From Candidatus Sumerlaeaceae bacterium (GTDB lineage Bacteria > Sumerlaeota > Sumerlaeia > Sumerlaeales > Sumerlaeaceae): 50,321 bases of DNA. Under the pieces are notes generated by a model. The model saw only the letters and a list, made by a program, of their open reading frames with translations, did not search any database and was not told the DNA's origin. Within the stretch, counting starts at the first letter, position 1. Every line of letters starts with the position of its first letter. Made by a program: the position numbers and the translations under genes. This document shows positions 16,427 to 27,573 of this stretch, piece by piece. The stretch lies in NCBI GenBank assembly GCA_026418615.1, contig JAOAAY010000009.1, positions 1 to 50,321 on the forward strand, given 5' to 3'.

Positions 16427-18403
16427 ATGACTGAATCCGATCCCCAGAAAGACCCGAATGTCAGCGGGGCACGCTCGCGCGACGGCGAGGATGCTGTCGC
16501 TGAGCCGGCTCACGCTGGCGCGTCGGAGGATACGGCTAAACTGCCGCGGGAGCAGATTCTTGCACGAATCCTGCAAAACCCTGCCCAGCCGCCCGCGCCC
16601 GCGCTTCTGGGCGACGACCCCGACGACGAGGCCGTCGCCATTTGGGAAGAAGACCTCGACGAAATCTTCGAGCCTCTCGAGTCGGAACCCCGTGCGGATT
16701 TGCTGCCGAGAGCGGCCGAATCGCTGCCACTCGCCGAACTGTCAGCATCAACCAAGGTCGAAGAGCCGCGGGACACAGCGTCGCCCGTCTCCCCTCCCGG
16801 GCTGCCTCCAACAGCGGAAGACGATGGGACCGACCCGGCGGAGGCACCGGAGCAGCCGAAAATGGAAACCTTATCTGGACTCCCAGAGGTTGGCGGCGAG
16901 CCTGCCTCAGCCTCCGGTGATCAACTGGACGCGACGCCGCCGGATCCTGCGGAGGAATCGCTGCGGGGAATCTCCTCCTTTCTCGCCAAGGAACTGACCG
17001 GCACCGAGACGCAACCCCGCGCCGAAGAAGCAAGGTCAGAGCCGGCTCCTCCAAAATTTCCCGGCAGGAATTCTCCGGTTCCTGCTTGCGCCGCGCCAGC
17101 CGATGCGCCCGTAGACGGTTCAATTCCGGCTGCGGCGGCGGCGACGATTGCGGCAGTGGCAAGTGAGTCCGTTAAGCGCCCCCAACCGGCCCCAGCCGAG
17201 CCGTTCTTCCCTATACCAGACCATGTACCGGAAATCCCCGTGGAAGACACGGAGGAGGTGCCTCGCTCGCGGCGCCGGATCCGAAAGCGCCGCCGAGGCG
17301 GTCGTTTCGTCGGTTTGGTTAATGTCGCGGCGTGGATGTTTTTGCTGACGGTTTTCGCCGTGGTGATCGCGGGCGTGTTTTACCTGCGGTATGCCTACGA
17401 CCGTCTCCACAACCCGCGCGAGGGCGACGAGCGTCTCATCGTCCTGACAGTCAATGCGGGCGACCGCTTTCAGACGATCGTCCGGAAGATGGAGGACGCC
17501 GGTTTGCTGGGGCGGTTCATGGGGATCCCCGACCGCTTGCTCATGTTTTATCTAACCAAAGTGGAGGGCAACTCCGAGCGGATTCAGGCAGGGGCCTACC
17601 AGTTGAGCATGGGGATGAGCCTCGGCGAGGTCTATCGCCGCCTGCTGGAAGGATCGAAGGACTTCACCATCGTGATCCCTGAGGGCCGCACCATCCGAAA
17701 TGTGGCCGCAACAGTCCGAAAAAAGATCGACTCTTTTGACGAGGACCGGTTCGTGGCCCTCGCGGAGGATCCGGCCTTCATTGCGAGCCTTGGCTTTGAT
17801 TTGCCGTCGCTCGAGGGCTATCTCTTCCCGAGCAAGTATTTCTTTGGTCCCGGCATGGGCGAGGACGAGTTGCTGCGGATGATGGTGCGCTCGTTTCGCG
17901 AGATGGCCGAGAACCATCTGAAGGATTTGCCCAAGGACAGCCTGTCGTTCCACGAACATGTCATCCTGGCCTCCCTGATTGAGCGCGAAGCACGCAAGAA
18001 GGAGGAGCGCCCGCTCATCGCCTCGGTGCTGCTCAACCGCCTCGAAAAGGGAATGCCGCTGCAGGTGGACGCGACGCTGCAATACGCCCTCGGGGATTAC
18101 AGCCGGCCGCCGCGCCCGGAGGACAAACAGGTTGATTCCCCCTATAACACTTACCTTCACAAAGGCCTTCCACCCGGTCCGATCTGCAGTCCGGGGCTCG
18201 ACTCGCTGTTGGCGACCTATGCGCCGGCCAAGACCGACTATCTGTATTATGTCCACAAGGGCGACGGCTATCACGCGTTCGCGAGGACCTACGAAGAGCA
18301 CAAAGAGAATATCCGCCTCTACCTGCGCACGGAGCCGCCTGACGCGCCCGAAACGGGCGGGCTGACCCGGGCGAAAAAAGCAGACTCCCCTGCTCGGCGG
18401 TGA
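16427..18403 (+). CDS. mltG: Endolytic murein transglycosylase MltG with long acidic cytoplasmic extension
   Basis: MltG cleaves nascent glycan strands at the inner membrane and helps end their growth. The enzymatic part is normal: one membrane span (about 296-319) after a basic stretch (SRRRIRKRRRGGR), a LysM-like segment, the YceG core from about 335, LEGYLFPSKYFF, LIEREARKKEERP (Glu519/Glu521 region holding the catalytic glutamate), VDATLQYALGD and PYNTYLHKGLPPGPICSPG. The unusual feature is about 295 residues of acidic, proline- and alanine-rich, probably disordered sequence before the membrane span, predicted to lie in the cytoplasm. Usual MltG is near 340 residues; this one is 658. The extension shares the same frame and codon style, so it appears truly coding. 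psd follows 48 bases downstream. Confidence 0.93.
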   Translation: MTESDPQKDPNVSGARSRDGEDAVAEPAHAGASEDTAKLPREQILARILQNPAQPPAPALLGDDPDDEAVAIWEEDLDEIFEPLESEPRADLLPRAAESLPLAELSASTKVEEPRDTASPVSPPGLPPTAEDDGTDPAEAPEQPKMETLSGLPEVGGEPASASGDQLDATPPDPAEESLRGISSFLAKELTGTETQPRAEEARSEPAPPKFPGRNSPVPACAAPADAPVDGSIPAAAAATIAAVASESVKRPQPAPAEPFFPIPDHVPEIPVEDTEEVPRSRRRIRKRRRGGRFVGLVNVAAWMFLLTVFAVVIAGVFYLRYAYDRLHNPREGDERLIVLTVNAGDRFQTIVRKMEDAGLLGRFMGIPDRLLMFYLTKVEGNSERIQAGAYQLSMGMSLGEVYRRLLEGSKDFTIVIPEGRTIRNVAATVRKKIDSFDEDRFVALAEDPAFIASLGFDLPSLEGYLFPSKYFFGPGMGEDELLRMMVRSFREMAENHLKDLPKDSLSFHEHVILASLIEREARKKEERPLIASVLLNRLEKGMPLQVDATLQYALGDYSRPPRPEDKQVDSPYNTYLHKGLPPGPICSPGLDSLLATYAPAKTDYLYYVHKGDGYHAFARTYEEHKENIRLYLRTEPPDAPETGGLTRAKKADSPARR

Positions 18404-18451
18404 CGCCGTGAGGTTGCCTGTTCATATCGTGCTCTGCGGGGGATCGCGCTG

Positions 18452-19138
18452 ATGAAGTGGCGTCCGACTGATTGGCCGGTGGCCCGCGAGGCGCTGCCCT
18501 TTGCTTTGCCGTCGGGTCTGTTGACGATGGCTTCGCTCGCGGCCGGGTGGTATGGACTGGCGGTCTTGCTCGCGGCTTTATTCTTGTACACCTTGGTGTT
18601 TTTTCGGAATCCCACGCGAAAGACAGTAGCGGATGCCGATGCAATTCTCTGTCCGGCGGACGGTGTGGTGGTTGCATGCGGGCCAACGGGGGATCAGGCA
18701 GGCCTCAGCGCTCCGTCGCTTCGCATCGCGGTCTTCATGTCGCTTTTCGATGTCCACATCAACTGGTCGCCCTGCGCCGGACGCGTTGTCAGCGCCGAGC
18801 ATGTCCCCGGGCGATTCCTCAATGCCATGGACGACAAGTCCTCGGCCGAGAACGAGCGCAAAGTGCTCCTGATCGAGCGTCCCGACGGTCGCCGTCTTGT
18901 CGTGCGCCTTGTTGCGGGCCTCGTTGCGCGCCGGATCGTCTGTCCGCTCGAGCCGGGCGACACCGTTGCCGCAGGCGAAAAGATCGGACTGATCCGTTTT
19001 GGATCTCGCGTGGAGGTGATTCTCCCCGCGGACGCGACATTGAGAGTGGCCAAAGGCGACCGCGTCCGCGGCGGAGAAACGGTGCTTGCCACCCTGCCAT
19101 CAGTCGCAGCACAATCCGGGGAGGCAACAATCACATGA
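18452..19138 (+). CDS. psd: Phosphatidylserine decarboxylase proenzyme (short type)
   Basis: Converts phosphatidylserine to phosphatidylethanolamine at the membrane, using a pyruvoyl group made by self-cleavage. Seen: two N-terminal hydrophobic stretches (about 18-50), VFFRNPTR, CPADGVVV, MSLFDVHINWSP, VERPDG-like IERPDG, and the cleavage site RFGSR (Gly184-Ser185), after which the small pyruvoyl alpha chain would begin at Ser185. Length 228 fits the short PSD class found with a CDP-alcohol transferase. Its TGA overlaps the ATG of pssA (ATGA), showing translational coupling, and mltG lies just upstream. Confidence 0.94.
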   Translation: MKWRPTDWPVAREALPFALPSGLLTMASLAAGWYGLAVLLAALFLYTLVFFRNPTRKTVADADAILCPADGVVVACGPTGDQAGLSAPSLRIAVFMSLFDVHINWSPCAGRVVSAEHVPGRFLNAMDDKSSAENERKVLLIERPDGRRLVVRLVAGLVARRIVCPLEPGDTVAAGEKIGLIRFGSRVEVILPADATLRVAKGDRVRGGETVLATLPSVAAQSGEATIT

Positions 19139-19932
19139 AACGGATTTACCTACTGCCAAACCTGTTTACGACCGGAAGCCTGTTTTGCGGCCTGCTGGCG
19201 ATTCTGCATGTTTTCAATGTGGCGACCTCCGACCTGTTCACCCCTCACCGCTACGAACTGGCCTGCTGGTTGATCATCGCCGCAGCGGTCCTCGATTTGC
19301 TTGACGGTTGGGTGGCCCGCATGACGCGGACCGAAAGTCTGTTCGGCGTGCAGTACGACTCGCTGGCCGATGTTGTATCGTTTGGGGTAGCGCCTGCCAT
19401 ACTTATTTATACGCGGCTTTCCGAGATGGAGAACCGTCATGCTGCCGAAGTGATCACCATCCTCTTTTGCATCTGTGGTGCGCTCCGGCTGGCGCGTTTC
19501 AATGTGCAGAAGTCGCGAACCGAAAAGTTGAGTTTCACCGGCCTGCCCATCCCGGCTGCAGCCGGGACGGTTGTAACGGGTTTTCTTTTTTTCCAGAGCA
19601 TTGACCCGGACTGGGACAAGCAGTTCGTACTGAACATCCTGCCGGTCATGATGGTGGGGCTGTCATACCTTATGGTCAGCAAAGTCAACTACCCGAGTTT
19701 CAAACAGTTGCGCATGGAGGGTCGCAAACGCTTCGATGTGCTGCCGCTGATCGTCCTCATGGTCGCGATGGGCGTGGCCTTGAAAAATCATCTGGCTGCG
19801 CTCATGTTCATCGGGTTTGTCGGCTATGTTGCCTGGGGCTTGGCGGCCGAGGCTGCCGTGGCCCTCGGGCTGCGCCCGCGACCGGCGGAAAGCACACCTG
19901 CCGGCCCACGCCCCCATGGCGGCGATTCCTGA
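19135..19932 (+). CDS. pssA: CDP-diacylglycerol-serine O-phosphatidyltransferase
   Basis: Integral membrane enzyme that makes phosphatidylserine from CDP-diacylglycerol and serine, feeding psd. The CDP-alcohol phosphotransferase motif is complete: DGWVAR at about 60-65, then Gly and two Asp in SLFGVQYDSLAD. About seven hydrophobic segments are seen. The frame is open far upstream through psd, but the ATG at 19135 gives the usual start (MKRIYLLPNLFT), has GGGGAG at 19118-19123 as ribosome site, and overlaps psd's stop by four bases. It yields 265 residues. It converges with ribBA, with only 13 bases between stop codons and no clear hairpin. Confidence 0.94.
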   Translation: MKRIYLLPNLFTTGSLFCGLLAILHVFNVATSDLFTPHRYELACWLIIAAAVLDLLDGWVARMTRTESLFGVQYDSLADVVSFGVAPAILIYTRLSEMENRHAAEVITILFCICGALRLARFNVQKSRTEKLSFTGLPIPAAAGTVVTGFLFFQSIDPDWDKQFVLNILPVMMVGLSYLMVSKVNYPSFKQLRMEGRKRFDVLPLIVLMVAMGVALKNHLAALMFIGFVGYVAWGLAAEAAVALGLRPRPAESTPAGPRPHGGDS

Positions 19933-19945
19933 CTGGGTCCAATAA

Positions 19946-21178
19946 TTACTTTGCCAGCAAATGGCCCAGTTTGTCGCGCTTGGTCTGGAGGTAGCGCTCG
20001 TTGAGTTCTCCCTTGCCCACTTCCAGCGGCACGCGCTCCACAACCTCAAGTCCGTACGCCGTGATGCCCACGATTTTGCGCGGGTTGTTCGTCATAAGCC
20101 GGATGCGCTTGAGCCCCATATCCACGAGGATCTGCGCCCCGATGCCGTATTCGCGCAGGTCAGGCTTGAAGCCGAGTGCCGTATTGGCCTCGACCGTGTC
20201 CATGCCCTCGTCCTGCATTTTGTAAGCCAGCAATTTATTTTTCAGGCCGATGCCGCGGCCTTCCTGGTGAAGATACAAAATGACTCCCACGCCCTCTTCC
20301 GCCACGCGCGCCATGGCAGCATGGAGTTGCGGGCCGCAATCACAGCGCAACGACTGCAGCGTGTCTCCGGTGAAACACTGCGAGTGAACGCGCACGAGGA
20401 CGCCTCGCTCCGCCGCCGCCGACAGATCGCCCATGCTCAGCGCCACGTGGCCCTCACCGTTCCACGCCTCGTAGTAGGTCAGTCGCCATTCGCCAAACGG
20501 ATTGATAAGCGGCACGGTGACAATGGCTGTCACGAGTTTTTCCGTTCGCAGCCGGTATTCGATCAGGTCGGCGATCGTAACGATGCGCAAACCATGCCGG
20601 CGGGCGAACACCTCCAATTGCGGCATGCGGGCCATGGTGCCGTCGTCGTTCATGATCTCGCACAGCACGGCTGCGGGCGGCAAACCGGCCAAACGGGCGA
20701 GATCCACCGTGCCCTCGGTCTGCCCGGCGCGCTCGAGCACCCCGCCCGGGCGCGCGCCCAGCGTCTGCACATGGCCCGGGCGCGCGAGATCCTCGGCACG
20801 CGTGTCAGGCGCGAGAAATTTGCGAATGGTCGTGGCGCGGTCGCGCGCCGAAATGCCTGTGGTCGTGCCCTCGACGGCGTCAATCGGATCGTAAAAGTTT
20901 GTGCCGAAGCGCGAGGTGTTGCGCGAAGCCAGCGGCTTGAGCCCCAACTGCCGGAGACGGTCCTCCGTGCTGGCGAGGCAAATGAGCCCGCGTCCGTATT
21001 TGGCCATGAAATTGATTTTTTCCGGAGTCACATGCGCCGCGGCGAAACACAAATCACCTTCGTTCTCGCGGTCCTCGTCGTCGGTCAGGATGATCATGCG
21101 GCCCGCGGCGTACTCCGCGAGAGCCTCTTCAACGGTCGCCCGCACGGGCTTGGTGGCGCTGGTCTTGGTTGCGGTCAT
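19946..21178 (-). CDS. ribBA: Bifunctional 3,4-dihydroxy-2-butanone 4-phosphate synthase / GTP cyclohydrolase II
   Basis: Supplies both precursors of riboflavin. The N-terminal half (about 1-215) is the DHBP synthase: ILTDDEDRENEGDL (metal acids), YGRGLICLA, and GHVQTLGARPGGVLERAGQTE followed by AVLCEIMNDDGTMAR. The C-terminal half is GTP cyclohydrolase II: VRVHSQCFTGDTLQSLRC with the DCG that completes the three zinc cysteines, LYLHQEGRGIGL, and YGIGAQILVDMGLKRIRLMTNNP. Both active sites look intact; length 410 is usual. ribE ends 30 bases upstream on the same strand, so the two form an operon. Confidence 0.96.
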   Translation of the reverse strand: MTATKTSATKPVRATVEEALAEYAAGRMIILTDDEDRENEGDLCFAAAHVTPEKINFMAKYGRGLICLASTEDRLRQLGLKPLASRNTSRFGTNFYDPIDAVEGTTTGISARDRATTIRKFLAPDTRAEDLARPGHVQTLGARPGGVLERAGQTEGTVDLARLAGLPPAAVLCEIMNDDGTMARMPQLEVFARRHGLRIVTIADLIEYRLRTEKLVTAIVTVPLINPFGEWRLTYYEAWNGEGHVALSMGDLSAAAERGVLVRVHSQCFTGDTLQSLRCDCGPQLHAAMARVAEEGVGVILYLHQEGRGIGLKNKLLAYKMQDEGMDTVEANTALGFKPDLREYGIGAQILVDMGLKRIRLMTNNPRKIVGITAYGLEVVERVPLEVGKGELNERYLQTKRDKLGHLLAK

Positions 21179-21208
21179 GGGTCTGGCTCGGGGGCCTGAG
21201 GCGCCCCT

Positions 21209-21868
21209 TCAGTTGTTTCCCTTTCTGGCAAACAGGTCAATGTCCGCCACCGGCGGGGGCGGAACATATTGCATCGGTTCGTCCGGATGCAGAAACCGGT
21301 AAATGTACTTTCCGATGATATCGGTTTCGATGTTCACGATATCACCCACTTTGCGAAATTGAAATGTCGTCATGGCCAGCGTTTTCGGGATGATGGAGAC
21401 GGTAAAGAAATCGCGTCCCACATCCACCACTGTCAGGCTGATGCCGTCAACGGCCACAGAGCCTTTTGACACGAAAAATTTGGCTAGTTCGGGCGCGATG
21501 CCGAAGGTCCACATCTGGCACTCGCCCTCCTGTTTGATGCTCAGGACGCGCCCGGCGCCGTCCACATGGCCCTGAACCATGTGCCCCCCGAGTTGTTTGT
21601 CCAGCGTCAGGGGACGCTCCAGATTGACGCGGTCGCCAACCTGTTTGAATACGAGATTCGTGCGGCGCAGCGTCTCGGCGGAGGCCAGCGTCGTGAAAGA
21701 ATCGGCCGTGCACGCCGTCACGGTTAAGCAGATCCCGTCTACGGCGATACTGTCGCCCAGCCGTGTCCCTTTGACCGTATCGCGACACTGGACGCACAGT
21801 TCCACGGCGTCCGCAAGCGGCTTGAGCGCCGTCAGTGTTCCCATTTCCTCGATCAATCCGGTGAACAT
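21209..21868 (-). CDS. ribE: Riboflavin synthase, alpha subunit
   Basis: Final enzyme of riboflavin synthesis, dismutating two 6,7-dimethyl-8-ribityllumazine molecules. The ATG at 21868 gives the invariant start MFTGLIEE and 219 residues; the open frame to 21955 adds an unrelated 29 residues and is rejected. Two homologous lumazine-binding halves are seen: SIAVDGICLTVT...FTTLASAETLRRTNL...GHMVQGHVDGAG in the first, and SVAVDGISLTVVDV...FTVSIIPKTLAMTT...VNIETDIIGKY in the second. ribBA follows downstream; lumazine synthase (ribH) and ribD are not in the window. No FMN riboswitch pattern was found in the 139 bases upstream. Confidence 0.95.
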   Translation of the reverse strand: MFTGLIEEMGTLTALKPLADAVELCVQCRDTVKGTRLGDSIAVDGICLTVTACTADSFTTLASAETLRRTNLVFKQVGDRVNLERPLTLDKQLGGHMVQGHVDGAGRVLSIKQEGECQMWTFGIAPELAKFFVSKGSVAVDGISLTVVDVGRDFFTVSIIPKTLAMTTFQFRKVGDIVNIETDIIGKYIYRFLHPDEPMQYVPPPPVADIDLFARKGNN

Positions 21869-22007
21869 CCCATCCTGCCTCGTCGGGCGACCGCAGTTCG
21901 CAGCGCCTGCCGACCGTTTTTGGCTGCGTCGGATCTCCACATTGCCAGCCGTCATTACACTAAACGCGGTGCAAAATCCCTATTCGGCAGAGCGGGTGGG
22001 GCCCCGG

Positions 22008-22874
22008 TCAAGGGTTGCAGTAGTCACAGAACTGGGGGTCGGCGGCCATCCGGTCGTCGCGGGTTCGCGTGACTCGATGTGTGCATTTCGGACACCCCCA
22101 AATCTCCGCCGCCGTTTCCCTAGTGGGTAACCCGCACCAGTCGCAACGAAGACCTGCGACCCGCTCGACCGGGCCGAACCCCGGTACCCCGCACTCCGGG
22201 CAGCAAGAGGTCAATTTTTGAGCCAAATCCTCGGCGGCTTGCGCGATCATCTGCATCCGTGTGGGATTGGCGTGCGCTCGCACATCCGTCTCGAGACAGA
22301 CCATCCCGTTGCTTGACCGCTCGAGCGCCCACGAGAAGACCTCTTGCAGTTCGTTCCAACTGGAAATCCCTTTACGAATGCGCGGATCATTCTCCGACTC
22401 TGGCCGGACAACGAGAAAATGCTCCGGAAACCCCGACTGCCGCGCAAAACTCCGAGCAGATTCCCAATCCGCAACCAACTGGTGACCAAAAACAGCCTGC
22501 CCTTGGGCAGTCCCCACGAGTTCCAAGCCGAGTTCATCATCAATAAAAACGATCAGTTCCAGATCCCATGGCGTCAGACCGATCACGGGATCCGGCCCGA
22601 AGGCGCCCTCGCTCGCCACGCCCAGCCGCAAACCAGACAGTTCCATCCCCAAACGGGCTTTTTTGCGAGCGGCTTCGAGTTGTGTGCCGGCACGCGGGAT
22701 CTCGCGGGTGAATGTGCCAAGTCGATCCGTATCGTAGCCAGAGACCCGAACCACGGCGCAGCCCAAGGCTGCCTCCAAAACAGGGGCAATAACCCGCTCC
22801 TTGCCGTGCTGTGTCAGTAAGGCGACAACCTTCCCTCTGTACCGACTGTGGCAAGGTCTTGCCAACAGGTTCAT
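22008..22874 (-). CDS. DUF6671-like protein with paired zinc-ribbon cysteines
   Basis: Function unknown. The frame opens at 23039, but the ATG at 22874 (MNLLARPCHSRYRGKVVALL) fits the conserved start better and gives 288 residues; a GGGAG lies very close to it. The N-terminal two thirds contain HGKERVIAP, YDTDRLGTFTREIPR, AARKKARLGMELSG, LGVASEGAFGPDP and CLETDVRAHANPTRM. The C-terminus has four CxxC pairs (CPECG, CDWCG, CPKC, CDYC), suggesting two zinc ribbons, and ends in DYCNP. I recall this pattern as the DUF6671 family. The gene diverges from katG and lies upstream of ribE on the same strand after 139 bases. Confidence 0.75.
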   Translation of the reverse strand: MNLLARPCHSRYRGKVVALLTQHGKERVIAPVLEAALGCAVVRVSGYDTDRLGTFTREIPRAGTQLEAARKKARLGMELSGLRLGVASEGAFGPDPVIGLTPWDLELIVFIDDELGLELVGTAQGQAVFGHQLVADWESARSFARQSGFPEHFLVVRPESENDPRIRKGISSWNELQEVFSWALERSSNGMVCLETDVRAHANPTRMQMIAQAAEDLAQKLTSCCPECGVPGFGPVERVAGLRCDWCGLPTRETAAEIWGCPKCTHRVTRTRDDRMAADPQFCDYCNP

Positions 22875-25420
<2,546 letters not shown>

Positions 25421-25450
25421 GTCGGCTGCATACGGCTCATCCGGTTCCGG

Positions 25451-25487
25451 GCGCCCGCGGGATATCCGAATTCCGCGGGCGCTTTTT
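25451..25487 (+). terminator. Rho-independent terminator of katG
   Basis: A perfect 10-bp GC stem (25451-25460 with 25473-25482) around a 12-base loop, followed by five T residues (25483-25487). It begins 30 bases after the katG stop. Confidence 0.88.
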
Positions 25488-25737
25488 ACGCATGGGTCTT
25501 GAGGAAGCCGTGACGCGGTGGCGGTCTCTGCACGCTGCCAAATCTGGCGTCCCACCCGAGCCGTTCGAGGGTCATCGAGCAGCACCGTCGCGGGTTTCCT
25601 GACGAGAGGCCTTGCGGGGCGCGACAAAGATTAGGTCCTCGGCGGCAATGAGGCTCAAATTTAGGCAGCAGGGACCTCTTTGTGGGCGATTCCCGCTCAG
25701 CCACGCCTGCGCGGACATGTGGGAGTACGGTCTTTAC

Positions 25738-25783
25738 ATTTGACAAAAGCGCACGCGTGTCACCATCAAATGACGAGAGTCAT
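25738..25783 (+). promoter_or_regulatory. Promoter/operator candidate with dyads upstream of the secreted protein gene
   Basis: A perfect TTGACA (25740-25745) overlaps nested inverted repeats: ATTTGA (25738-25743) with TCAAAT (25766-25771), TGACA (25741-25745) with TGTCA (25758-25762), and ATGAC-gaga-GTCAT (25770-25783). The -10 region is poor, which would fit an activated or alternative-sigma promoter. Pattern only. Confidence 0.3.
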
Positions 25784-25848
25784 CAGGAGCCGGCTGCTGA
25801 CCTCTATTAGGAGGAGCCGGGCTGGCCTCTCAAAGGGGTAGGGGCTGC

Positions 25849-27480
25849 ATGAGACGGTGCATTTTCATATTTTTCGCGATGCTCGGCCTCAGCGGTTCGT
25901 TGCGGGCTGGGGACTTGGTGATCGATCCTTGCGACGATCCACAGTACGAAGTTCGCACACCAACGGGGCACGCCAACACGGCGCGATTGGCCACCATGGC
26001 TGGCGCCTCCACCGGCGACTTGGCCCTTCAAGTGACCTATGAGTATCCGCCCACCGCCGCCTACACAGCCAGTACCAGAGTCGTTCGGTCGCTTGCGGCG
26101 CCCATAAGCCTCCGAGAGGCAGACCGTATTCTGGTGGACATCAGCGTGCCCGCGGCTCTACCAGCGCTCATGATGACCATTGATTTCATTGACGAAAAGG
26201 GCTGCCAAGCCCGGATTGTCAGCCACGATCTGTTTTCGAAGGAAACCAATGGTTGGACGACGCGGGCGTGGTCGGTGTCGAGGTTGGATAAGAGCCGGTG
26301 GGCAGGCGAGGGGCGTGCTGTCAACCTCGACCGCATCGTCAAGGTGGCGTATGTCGTTATGGCCCAAGAGGCGCTGCCTGCATCGGGCTCGTTCACCTTC
26401 ACGCTAAACAACCTTCGCGCCCAGACGGGCGTCGCGCCGGGCGGAAGTAAGTCCCTAATCAATTTCCAGCGCTACGCCACGCCACAAGCACTCGCCAATG
26501 GCTGGCAACCGGTTACCCCGGGGACAGTCATATCGCTGACCGATGGCAGCCAACCCAGTACGAAGGCCATGCAGGTGGCAGGCACCGTGTCTCAGCCGGG
26601 CGACACTTTCCTTGCAGAAATGGCCTTTGATACGCCGATGGATCTGTCCACGGCGCGTTTTGTGCGGCTGGTCATGGCGGGAGAATCCTCGCTCGCGTCG
26701 GTGAACGGCATCGGTTTGGTGCGACTTGTCGATATGAACGGCAACTGCGCCGAAGGCATTGTTTGGGGATGGGCAACCGAACCGGAATGGTCATTCATGC
26801 ACCTGCCGTTTTTGAGCGACGGCGTGGAGCGCTACACGGCCGAGCGGCCTGATGCCCTCGAATTTGGCGGAATGAGTTGCTGGCGCGAGGCCTACCAACC
26901 CGGACGCGCCACTCAGGCCAAAACCGACATGACGCGGATCGCCAAGTTGCAACTGGGCTTTCGGGCGACCGGCGGCAGCGGCTACCCGCTGAAAAACGCT
27001 GCAGTGCGATTTGAAGAGGTCATCGTTGGGATTGACTTCGCGGCGCCGACCATGCCGGCAACCAATCCCGTTGGTGCAACCGCCACAACCCGCCGGACGC
27101 CGGCACCGCCACCCGCGACACCAACGCCGCCCGTGCCCATCCCCACAACGGTCGCATGGGTTGAATCCGGACCGGGAGCACTCGAGAACGCTCTCAAAGC
27201 CGGGCGACCCGTTATCATTTACTTTTACGCAACAGAGACTCCCAAATGCGCCCAATTTGAAAGCGCATGTTTACTGACAAATGATTTTATCCGACGAACC
27301 GGAAACTTCGTCTGCCTGCGCGAAAATGTCGCCGAAAAGCGCAACCTTGCCGATCGTTTTGGCGTCTATCGGGTACCGCACCTGATCGTCCTCAGCCAAA
27401 AGGGCGCAGTCGTTAGTTCTTTCAGCAACGAGATCAACCCGCGGGATGTCTTGAACGCGATGGATGCCTTGACGCAGTAA
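25849..27480 (+). CDS. Secreted protein with beta-sandwich domains and a thioredoxin-like C-terminus
   Basis: Not recognised as a named family. A signal peptide (about 1-20, ending LRA) leads into some 380 residues of beta-rich sequence with two regions resembling carbohydrate-binding beta-sandwiches (around 22-200 and 205-400, the second with LQLGFRATGGSGYPLKNAAVRFE-type strands). A Pro/Thr-rich linker (about 405-432) connects to a thioredoxin-like fold (about 435-543) with GRPVIIYFYATETPKC, VYRVPHLIVL (cis-proline position) and a C-terminal helix. The usual CxxC is absent: only Cys467 occupies the site, with Cys474 six residues later. It may bind glycans and act as a chaperone-like rather than redox module; this is inference. 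AGGGG-type bases precede the ATG. Confidence 0.65.
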   Translation: MRRCIFIFFAMLGLSGSLRAGDLVIDPCDDPQYEVRTPTGHANTARLATMAGASTGDLALQVTYEYPPTAAYTASTRVVRSLAAPISLREADRILVDISVPAALPALMMTIDFIDEKGCQARIVSHDLFSKETNGWTTRAWSVSRLDKSRWAGEGRAVNLDRIVKVAYVVMAQEALPASGSFTFTLNNLRAQTGVAPGGSKSLINFQRYATPQALANGWQPVTPGTVISLTDGSQPSTKAMQVAGTVSQPGDTFLAEMAFDTPMDLSTARFVRLVMAGESSLASVNGIGLVRLVDMNGNCAEGIVWGWATEPEWSFMHLPFLSDGVERYTAERPDALEFGGMSCWREAYQPGRATQAKTDMTRIAKLQLGFRATGGSGYPLKNAAVRFEEVIVGIDFAAPTMPATNPVGATATTRRTPAPPPATPTPPVPIPTTVAWVESGPGALENALKAGRPVIIYFYATETPKCAQFESACLLTNDFIRRTGNFVCLRENVAEKRNLADRFGVYRVPHLIVLSQKGAVVSSFSNEINPRDVLNAMDALTQ

Positions 27481-27573
27481 CCACCGGGGGTACGGGTCGC
27501 TTTATTGCGGTGGATGGGGCCGCAGTCGGGTTTGTTTTGCCTTTCCGGCGGCCGGTATTAGGCATATGAGCCC

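Larger units (their letters stand above)
25421..25848. other. Intergenic region after katG
   Basis: 428 bases without a supportable gene. It holds the katG terminator at 25451-25487, about 250 bases of unremarkable sequence, and a dyad-rich stretch with a perfect TTGACA at 25740-25745 before the next gene. Confidence 0.55.

Noticed and set aside
21869..22007. Possible FMN riboswitch before ribE
   Set aside because: None of the conserved RFN-element blocks is recognisable on the minus strand of this gap.
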